Shown one piece after another: positions 58,548-64,000 of a DNA stretch of 64,000 nt (within the stretch, counting starts at the first letter, position 1; each line of letters opens with the position of its first letter). The stretch covers positions 372,001 through 436,000 of the forward strand of contig NZ_JBDZDN010000004.1 in assembly GCF_040049215.1 (NCBI RefSeq). Reading direction: 5' to 3'. This stretch comes from Mesorhizobium_K sp040049215 (lineage in GTDB: Bacteria > Pseudomonadota > Alphaproteobacteria > Rhizobiales > Rhizobiaceae). A program made the translations under genes and the position numbers. A model generated the notes under the pieces. It saw nothing but the letters and a program-made list of their open reading frames with translations. It was not told the origin of the DNA and searched no databases.

Positions 58548-59855
58548 TCAATCCGTTGCAGAGAGATCGAAGTTTTCACCGGGAAAGTATTTGTGCAGGC
58601 GGATGTCGGCCGTGCGCGCGTGGCCTTCCATGCCCTCAAGGCGCGAGATGCGCGCGGTTGCCTCGGCGACCGGACGGACGCCCTCCGCCGTACCCCTCTG
58701 CCAGGTGACGATCTTCATGAACTTGTGGACCGACAGCCCTCCGGTATAGCGCGCGGCGCCCGAGGTCGGCAGCACGTGGTTGGTCCCGGACGCCTTGTCA
58801 CCGAAGGCAACCGTGGTCTGCTCGCCGAGGAACAGCGAGCCGTAGCATTGCAGACGGCCGAGCCACCAGTCGAGGTCTCCAGCCTGCACGCTCAGGTGTT
58901 CAGGCGCATAGTCGTCGGCCGCTGCCGCCATCTCATCGCGGTTGTCGCAAAGCACGACCTCCGCATAGTCGCGCCAGGCGGCTTCGGCGTTCTCGCGGTT
59001 CAGATTGGGAAGCGCTGCGATAAGGCGCGGCACGGCGGCGATCACGGCCTCGGCCACCTGCCGGCTGTCGGTTACGAGCCATACCGGCGAGTTGTATCCA
59101 TGCTCCGCCTGGCCGACGAGATCGGCCGCGACAATCTCGGCATCCGCATTCTTGTCCGCCAGGATCAGGCTGTCGGTCGGACCCGCGAACATGTCTATGC
59201 CGACCCGGCCGAAGAGGATTCGTTTCGCCTCGGCGACGAACTGATTGCCCGGACCGACGAGAATATCCGCCGGCGGCAGGCCGAACAGTCCGTATGTCAT
59301 CGAGGCCACACCCTGGACGCCGCCCATTGCGAGAATTGTGTCGGCACCGCAAAGGTCGGCTGCGAAAATGATTGCCGGGCTTATGCCGACATCGGGCCGC
59401 GGCGGCGAACAGACGGAGATGTGCCGACACCCCGCGACTTTTGCCGTCGTCACGGTCATGATGGCGGAAGCGACATGGCTGTAGCGCCCGCCGGGGACGT
59501 AGCAGCCGGCGGCCTGGCACGGGATCGTCTTCTGGCCGGCAACAAGGCCGGGAACGATCTCGATCTCGACGTCGCCCAGCGTGCCCTTCTGGGCCTCGGC
59601 GAATTTGCGCACATTGTCATGCGCGAACCAGATATCGTCCTTGAGCTTCTGCGGCAGCGTCTTCGCCGCGCGTTCGATTTCGTCAGGCGTGACGACGAGG
59701 TTGCCGCTGTAGCGGTCGAACTGCTCGGCATAGCGGCGGGCCGCCGCCTCCCCGCCCCTTTCGATGTCGTCCAGAATTGCCTGCACTGTCTCAGTGACAG
59801 ACGCGGAATCGCTTGAAGCGGTCCTCGGCGCTTTCTTGAGATATCTGGGCGGCAT
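58548..59855 (-). CDS. hpsN: Histidinol-dehydrogenase-family sulfonate dehydrogenase (HpsN-like)
   Basis: 435 aa. Fold of HisD with zinc- and NAD-site stretches: PGLVAGQKTIPCQAAGCYVP, AMGGVQGVASMTYGLFGLPP, VGPGNQFVAEAKRILFGRVG, FAGPTDSLILADKNADAE, QAEHGYNSPVWLVTDS and APEHLSV. The sequence fits HpsN-type enzymes, which oxidise (R)-2,3-dihydroxypropane-1-sulfonate to sulfolactate, better than biosynthetic HisD, and it lies inside a taurine operon. The other genes of the DHPS route (hpsO, hpsP, suyAB) are not in the window. ATG at 59855 with GGAGACCGCC before it. Confidence 0.8.
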   Translation of the reverse strand: MPPRYLKKAPRTASSDSASVTETVQAILDDIERGGEAAARRYAEQFDRYSGNLVVTPDEIERAAKTLPQKLKDDIWFAHDNVRKFAEAQKGTLGDVEIEIVPGLVAGQKTIPCQAAGCYVPGGRYSHVASAIMTVTTAKVAGCRHISVCSPPRPDVGISPAIIFAADLCGADTILAMGGVQGVASMTYGLFGLPPADILVGPGNQFVAEAKRILFGRVGIDMFAGPTDSLILADKNADAEIVAADLVGQAEHGYNSPVWLVTDSRQVAEAVIAAVPRLIAALPNLNRENAEAAWRDYAEVVLCDNRDEMAAAADDYAPEHLSVQAGDLDWWLGRLQCYGSLFLGEQTTVAFGDKASGTNHVLPTSGAARYTGGLSVHKFMKIVTWQRGTAEGVRPVAEATARISRLEGMEGHARTADIRLHKYFPGENFDLSATD

Positions 59856-59986
59856 GGCGGTCTCCGGAGTGCAGTACGGTCAAGCTGTTTCAGGTCGTTG
59901 CCGGAGAAGGCCGCAATGCCATGGCGATGGGCAGCAAGGCTAGCGAACGAGCACCGCTGGCGCCCCGGCAGTCCTGATGGCGCGGA

Positions 59987-60859
59987 TCATATCTTGCCCT
60001 TCCACGGAACCAGCTTTCGCTCGACAAAACGCATCAGCAGGTCGAACGCGTAGGCGATCGCAGCGATTACCACGATCCCCATGATGACGGTGGATGTCTG
60101 AAGGAACTGCGAGGCGGACAGCACCATGTAGCCCAGGCCCTTGGTCGCCGCGACCATTTCGGCCGCCACGAGCGTGGTCCAGCCGAAACCGATGCCGATG
60201 CGCATCGCGGTCAGGATTTCCGGCATGGCCGACGGCAGGATCACATACCGCATGACTTTCCATCTGCTTGCGCCAAAGGAATAGGCCGCATGAATCTGCT
60301 CGATCGCCGCGGATTTGACGCCGGAGCGGGCGCCTAGAGCCACCGGAGCAAAGACGGAGAGAAAGATCAGCAGGACCTTCGACGTTTCGCCGATGCCGAA
60401 CCAGATGATCATCAGCGGCAGGTAGGCCAAGGGGGGTATGGGTCGGTAGAATTCAATCGGCGGATCGAAAATGCCCCGCATGACCGGACTCATTCCCATT
60501 GCCAGACCGAGCGGAATGCCGATGGCGCAGGCGAGCAGGAATGCCCCGAACACGCGCGCCGTTGAGATCGCGATGTGTTCCCACAACGGCGTCCCCGTGA
60601 ATCCGTTGTTCCATGTGTCGATGAACTTCTGGATCACCGCAAAAGGCGAAGGCACGAAAAGCGGCTTGACCCATCCCATGAACGTGAACAGCCACCAAAC
60701 CGCAATCAGAATGAGGATCGTAGCAATGCTGAGCCACATGGTTTCCCCTTGGCCGGGAACGCCGTATGTCTCGCCGGGTTTGGTCGCGGGCGCCCTGGAC
60801 AGGCGGGCGAGGAGTCCTTCCGAAACATCTCGGCGGGAGGGCTGGATGTCGTCGCTCAT
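59987..60859 (-). CDS. tauC: Taurine/sulfonate ABC transporter permease
   Basis: 290-aa permease of the SsuC/TauC type with six helices. N-terminal cytoplasmic tail of ~45 residues, then ATILILIAVWWLFTFMGWVK; the ATPase-docking loop AAYSFGASRWKVMRYVILPS is clear, followed by AMPEILTAMRIGIGFGWTTL. Its start overlaps the tauB stop by 4 bases. A 131-base gap separates it from hpsN. Confidence 0.9.
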   Translation of the reverse strand: MSDDIQPSRRDVSEGLLARLSRAPATKPGETYGVPGQGETMWLSIATILILIAVWWLFTFMGWVKPLFVPSPFAVIQKFIDTWNNGFTGTPLWEHIAISTARVFGAFLLACAIGIPLGLAMGMSPVMRGIFDPPIEFYRPIPPLAYLPLMIIWFGIGETSKVLLIFLSVFAPVALGARSGVKSAAIEQIHAAYSFGASRWKVMRYVILPSAMPEILTAMRIGIGFGWTTLVAAEMVAATKGLGYMVLSASQFLQTSTVIMGIVVIAAIAYAFDLLMRFVERKLVPWKGKI

Positions 60860-61644
60860 GCCACCGCCTCCTCGTCCGCGAAGATGATGCTGAGCACCTC
60901 CTCGCGCAGTTTGATGAAATCCGCGGACGCCTTTACGGCCCGCGCTTTTGCGCCGCCCATGAAACGGCCCGAAAACGGCAGGTCGAAACGATGGGTGATG
61001 CGGCCGGGACGGGGCGACATCACGATCAGCTTGGTTCCCATGAACAGCGCTTCTTCAACGCTGTGCGTGATGAAGAACACGGTCTTCCTGGTGTTTTCCC
61101 AGATGCGCAGGATGAGTTCCTGCGCCCTCTCGCGCGTCAGCGCGTCGAGCGCGCCGAGCGGCTCGTCCATCAAGAGCACCCTTGGATCGCAGGTCAGGGC
61201 GCGCGCGATGCCGACACGTTGCTGCATGCCGCCCGACAGCGCGTAGATGGGAGACTCCTCGAAGCCCGTAAGCCCCAGAAGCGCGATGAATTCGTTCGCG
61301 ACCTTGTAACGCTCCGTGTCGGAACATCCCTGCAGTTTCAGCCCGAAGGCAACGTTGTCGCGCACGTTGAGCCACGGCATCAGAGCATGCTTCTGAAACA
61401 CCACCGACCTGTCCGCTCCCGGACCGTTGACCTTGCCGCCATCCAGCAGAATCTCCCCGCTCGTCGGAGAAAGAAAGCCCGCGATAAGATTGAGCAGCGT
61501 CGACTTTCCGCACCCGGATGCGCCGAGCGCGACGACAAAATCGCCTTCGCCGAGGGAGAGGCCGATATTGGCGAGTGCTTCCACGGACGAGCGTCCATCC
61601 TTCGCCGGAAAGACGACGGAGGCGTTCCTGATCTCCAAAACCAT
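60856..61644 (-). CDS. tauB: Taurine/sulfonate ABC transporter ATP-binding protein
   Basis: 262 aa from the ATG at 61644 (AGGGGA upstream); an ATG at 61671 adds nine arginine-rich residues without family support. Walker A GASGCGKST, signature LSGGMQQRVGIARAL, Walker B VLLMDEPLGALDALT and switch histidine in FFITHSVEEAL. Nitrate/sulfonate/taurine branch of ABC ATPases. Partner of TauC and TauA. Confidence 0.9.
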   Translation of the reverse strand: MVLEIRNASVVFPAKDGRSSVEALANIGLSLGEGDFVVALGASGCGKSTLLNLIAGFLSPTSGEILLDGGKVNGPGADRSVVFQKHALMPWLNVRDNVAFGLKLQGCSDTERYKVANEFIALLGLTGFEESPIYALSGGMQQRVGIARALTCDPRVLLMDEPLGALDALTRERAQELILRIWENTRKTVFFITHSVEEALFMGTKLIVMSPRPGRITHRFDLPFSGRFMGGAKARAVKASADFIKLREEVLSIIFADEEAVA

Positions 61645-61708
61645 GCGGCGGCGGGTCCCCTGGCGTCTCACCGAACCCAGGAATGGGTCCGGTGAGCCAG
61701 CTTAAGCG

Positions 61709-62695
61709 TTATTGTGCCGCCTTGGCAAAATCGGCATTCACGAAGCCGCTATAGTCGTCCTTGACACTGTCGATGCGGCCCGCGGCCTTGAGGAAATCGG
61801 CCGTTCCCTTGATGGTCTTTGCCGATCCACCAAGCCACGTGTCCGTGGTCTGCTCGGACATCGGCAGGAATGTGAACCCCTCCAGGATTTCCGGAACCTG
61901 CGCCGGATCAGCGCCAGTCGCTGCGGCGAGTGTCTTGACTGGCTCGCTGTCGACCGTCCAGGCCGCCTTGTCGGCGAGATACATCTTGTTGACCCTGTCG
62001 ATTTCTTTCAGGAAGGCGACAATCTGGTCCTTGTTGGCGGCGCCGAACTCCCGGTTCACGACCCAGCCGTCGAAGGTTGGGAATCCCCAGGCCGCCGTCT
62101 CGTCAGCGCCGATGAGAAGCGTTCCGGTCTTCAGGATTTCCGACTGGACGGGCTGCCATATCCACGCGGCGTCGATGGCGTTCTGGCCCCAGGCAGCGGC
62201 GATCTGATCCGGCGGCATGCTCATGATGGTCACTTCGCCTTCGGGAATGCCTTCGTGCTGCAGTGCGCCCATGAGCGAGAAATGCGCTGTCGAACCGACC
62301 GGAACCCCGACCTTCTTGCCCTTCAGGTCGGCCAGCGAGGTGATCCCGGAATCCTTGCTTACGATCAGCGATTCCGCCTTGCCGATCACGTCCGAGAAGG
62401 CGATGAGCTGAAGATCGACGCCTTGACTGGCGGCGATCGCCAGCGGCGAAGAACCCAACTCGGAAAGCACCACGTCGCCCGAGGCCATCGCTGCGATCAC
62501 ATCTGTTCCCGCAGCGAATTTGCGCCACTCCACGTCCCATCCGGTGGCCTTCTGGACCGCGTCGGACGCGGAAAGGAGCTGCATCGGCGTCGGATTCCCG
62601 AAATGGCCGATGATAATCTTCTCGGCCAGTGCGGTGCTTGCCATCAGCAGTGAAACGGTGCCCGCAATGACACCCGTCAGCATTGTCTTCATCAT
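61709..62695 (-). CDS. tauA: Taurine-type ABC transporter substrate-binding protein
   Basis: 328 aa. Signal peptide (MLTGVIAGTVSLLMASTALA cleaved before EKI), then a TauA-type fold: IIIGHFGNPTPMQLLSASDA, AAMASGDVVLSELGSSPLAI, LKGKKVGVPVGSTAHFSLMG and WIWQPVQSEILKTGTLLIGA. Periplasmic receptor for taurine or a similar C2 sulfonate. GGGAGACTGAC precedes the ATG. Its ATPase gene follows after 64 bases. Confidence 0.9.
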   Translation of the reverse strand: MMKTMLTGVIAGTVSLLMASTALAEKIIIGHFGNPTPMQLLSASDAVQKATGWDVEWRKFAAGTDVIAAMASGDVVLSELGSSPLAIAASQGVDLQLIAFSDVIGKAESLIVSKDSGITSLADLKGKKVGVPVGSTAHFSLMGALQHEGIPEGEVTIMSMPPDQIAAAWGQNAIDAAWIWQPVQSEILKTGTLLIGADETAAWGFPTFDGWVVNREFGAANKDQIVAFLKEIDRVNKMYLADKAAWTVDSEPVKTLAAATGADPAQVPEILEGFTFLPMSEQTTDTWLGGSAKTIKGTADFLKAAGRIDSVKDDYSGFVNADFAKAAQ

Positions 62696-62767
62696 GTCAG
62701 TCTCCCAATCGTTGGAATCGCGCGGCGCTCTTTTTAGATCTGCGGCGACCGTTGCCCGCCCATTCGG

Positions 62768-63508
62768 TCATGCAGCGAAGTCATCCAGTGAACCCGTCGG
62801 CGCTCGAGTTGAAAACGCGATGCAAGCGTCCGACAGCACATCGATAGAGTCAACGAACGGAATATTGCCGGGCAGCGCATGCGTCAGCAATGACAACTCA
62901 GAACACGCAACCAGGAGCAAATCCGCACCTTGCTCGACCAGCCTGTCGGCAAGCAGGGCCATTTCGGCGAGCGCTTCCTTGTCGCCGCCCCACTTCTTGA
63001 CGTGTTTGATCAGGCCGAGCAGCGGACCGTCATCATCGAGATAGGCAAGTTCCAGCCCCGATGCGCCCAGCGCCCTGTCGAACACGCCTGTCATCCGGAC
63101 CGCCGGAGAAGCGAGCATGCCGACGCGTGTCCCCGGGCCCGCCTGTGCGGCGATTTTTTCCACCGACAGCCGAACCATGTCGAGAAATGGAATGGACACT
63201 GCGGCGCGGATCCGGTCGGCGAAATGGTGCGCCGTGTTGCACGGCATTGCGAGCGCATCGGCGCCGAAGGATTGGAGCCCTTTGGCCATGGCGACGATGA
63301 CGGGGCCAGGATCCTCGCCCCGCTTCTCGATCAGCGCGGCGATCCGCGACGGCACTTGGGGGTTGTTGTCGACGATCATCGGTACATGATCGGAATCGTC
63401 ATTGACCGGGGTCGCTCGAATGATCCGGCTCATCAGGAGCACGGTCGCCTCCGGCCCCATACCGCCGATGATCCCGATACGCCGACGGACCTTCGGTTCA
63501 TTTGTCAT
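62768..63508 (-). CDS. Aspartate/glutamate racemase family protein
   Basis: 246 aa. Two-cysteine racemase fold: RRIGIIGGMGPEATVLLMSR, first catalytic cysteine in AMPCNTAHHFADRI and second in LLVACSELSLL. Cofactor-independent racemases of this group act on aspartate, glutamate or related amino acids. The ATG at 63508 follows GGGAGCCGC and overlaps the previous stop by 4 bases; an ATG at 63541 is less likely. Its place at the head of a sulfonate operon raises cysteate or another sulfo amino acid as a possible substrate, unproven. Confidence 0.85.
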   Translation of the reverse strand: MTNEPKVRRRIGIIGGMGPEATVLLMSRIIRATPVNDDSDHVPMIVDNNPQVPSRIAALIEKRGEDPGPVIVAMAKGLQSFGADALAMPCNTAHHFADRIRAAVSIPFLDMVRLSVEKIAAQAGPGTRVGMLASPAVRMTGVFDRALGASGLELAYLDDDGPLLGLIKHVKKWGGDKEALAEMALLADRLVEQGADLLLVACSELSLLTHALPGNIPFVDSIDVLSDACIAFSTRAPTGSLDDFAA

Positions 63509-64000
63509 GCGGCTCCCTTCAGGCGCAGCGGCCCGGCACAATGAACGATGATGTCCGCGATGTGGGCGCAGTCGGCGACAGTGAAGGTCAGCGGAATCCG
63601 CATGTCAAACAATCCGGATTGAACGGCGTCGGTCTCCGGCAGGTTCTGTTGCTGCAGATATCGCCAGCTATGGTGATTGCTGGTGAAGGCAACCGGCTCG
63701 CTTGCGCCGAACCACTTCAGTTCGACGCCGAGCGCCTTGTTGGCAAGGACGAAATCGCGCGCATTCTCCTGGCTTATTCCTTCCGCGAGAAACTGGATGG
63801 AACTGCCGACATAGTGCTCGGCGTCGGGACGGATCGGCAGATAGAAGAGCGCAGAGCGCCTGAGCGCCGTTTCCAGCGTCCGGTAACGCTCGTTCCAGCG
63901 CTCGATGCTGTTGTCCAGTTCAGCCAGTTGCGGCCGCAGGATCGCGGCGCGCAGATTGTCCATGCGCCCCGAGCAGTTCGGCGTATCCAGCCGGATGTCG
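63505..64000 (-). CDS. DegT/DnrJ/EryC1/StrS-type aminotransferase, C-terminal part (partial)
   Basis: Runs off the right edge; 165 codons are visible and the frame is open to the last base (reading in as DIRLDTPNCSGRMDNLRAA). The run GRMDNLRAAILRPQLAELDN is typical of the family's small domain, followed by the arm and C-terminal strand region (RIPLTFTVADCAHIADIIVH). The PLP lysine lies upstream, outside the window. It overlaps the racemase gene by 4 bases. In other systems these enzymes aminate keto sugars; next to a racemase it could form an amino-acid interconversion pair, which is speculative. Confidence 0.72.
   Translation of the reverse strand, partial: DIRLDTPNCSGRMDNLRAAILRPQLAELDNSIERWNERYRTLETALRRSALFYLPIRPDAEHYVGSSIQFLAEGISQENARDFVLANKALGVELKWFGASEPVAFTSNHHSWRYLQQQNLPETDAVQSGLFDMRIPLTFTVADCAHIADIIVHCAGPLRLKGAA

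Overview
The window reads as a stretch of accessory chromosome or large replicon from an alphaproteobacterium, most likely Hyphomicrobiales (Mesorhizobium/Aminobacter-like). This is inferred from the high GC content, the density of ABC importers with LacI/LysR regulators, the taurine Tpa/Xsc route and the bufferin cassette; no rRNA, tRNA or housekeeping marker was seen to fix the taxon.

Layout. 1-3.8 kb: 3' part of a large RHS polymorphic toxin with a Hint domain and a C-terminal deaminase-fold tip. 4.1-10.2 kb: a sugar-import and oxidation operon (oxidoreductase, isomerase, binding protein, ATPase, permease) divergent from its LacI regulator, with two near-identical palindromic operators between them. 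10.3 kb: a stump of a second LacI gene. 10.5-18.5 kb: a seven-gene operon, plus an XRE-type regulator, for a membrane-bound complex related to hydrogenase-4 and complex I whose large subunit lacks the nickel-ligand cysteines (Ehr-like). 19-24.7 kb: a LuxR regulator divergent from a PotABCD-type importer and an SDR. 25-26.3 kb: a GST/MarR divergent pair. 26.3-29.8 kb: DUF302 protein, MFS transporter, secreted cupin protein, LysR regulator. 29.9-31.9 kb: 3-hydroxybutyrate dehydrogenase plus patatin, closed by a strong terminator.

32-38.7 kb: a bufferin-type RiPP cassette (DUF2282 precursor, DUF692/MNIO enzyme, DUF2063 partner, DoxX) running directly into a type II NADH dehydrogenase, a sensor adenylate cyclase and a peroxiredoxin-like protein; a second LysR closely similar to the one at 29 kb closes this block. 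40-46.8 kb: a second sugar-type ABC importer in which one permease is fused to a strictosidine-synthase/SMP-30-like beta-propeller, followed by a second free propeller protein. 46.9-52.7 kb: a convergent catabolic operon (3-hydroxyisobutyrate-dehydrogenase-like, MmgE/PrpD, carboxymuconolactone-decarboxylase-like, aldehyde dehydrogenase, lactonase-like MBL protein, SDR) divergent from a LysR gene. 53.9 kb: a decayed tyrosine integrase. 54.4-64 kb: a sulfonate operon (TauABC importer, HpsN-like dehydrogenase, Tpa, Xsc, sulfite exporter), headed by an amino-acid racemase and a DegT-type aminotransferase that runs off the window.

The organism suggested is a metabolically flexible soil or plant/aquatic heterotroph. 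Most blocks are self-contained cassettes of regulator, importer and enzymes, and decayed gene fragments sit at two block borders, consistent with assembly by successive insertions. The strongest leads are the permease-propeller fusion system, the bufferin-NDH-2-cyclase gene run, the nickel-less hydrogenase-like complex and the deaminase-tipped RHS toxin.
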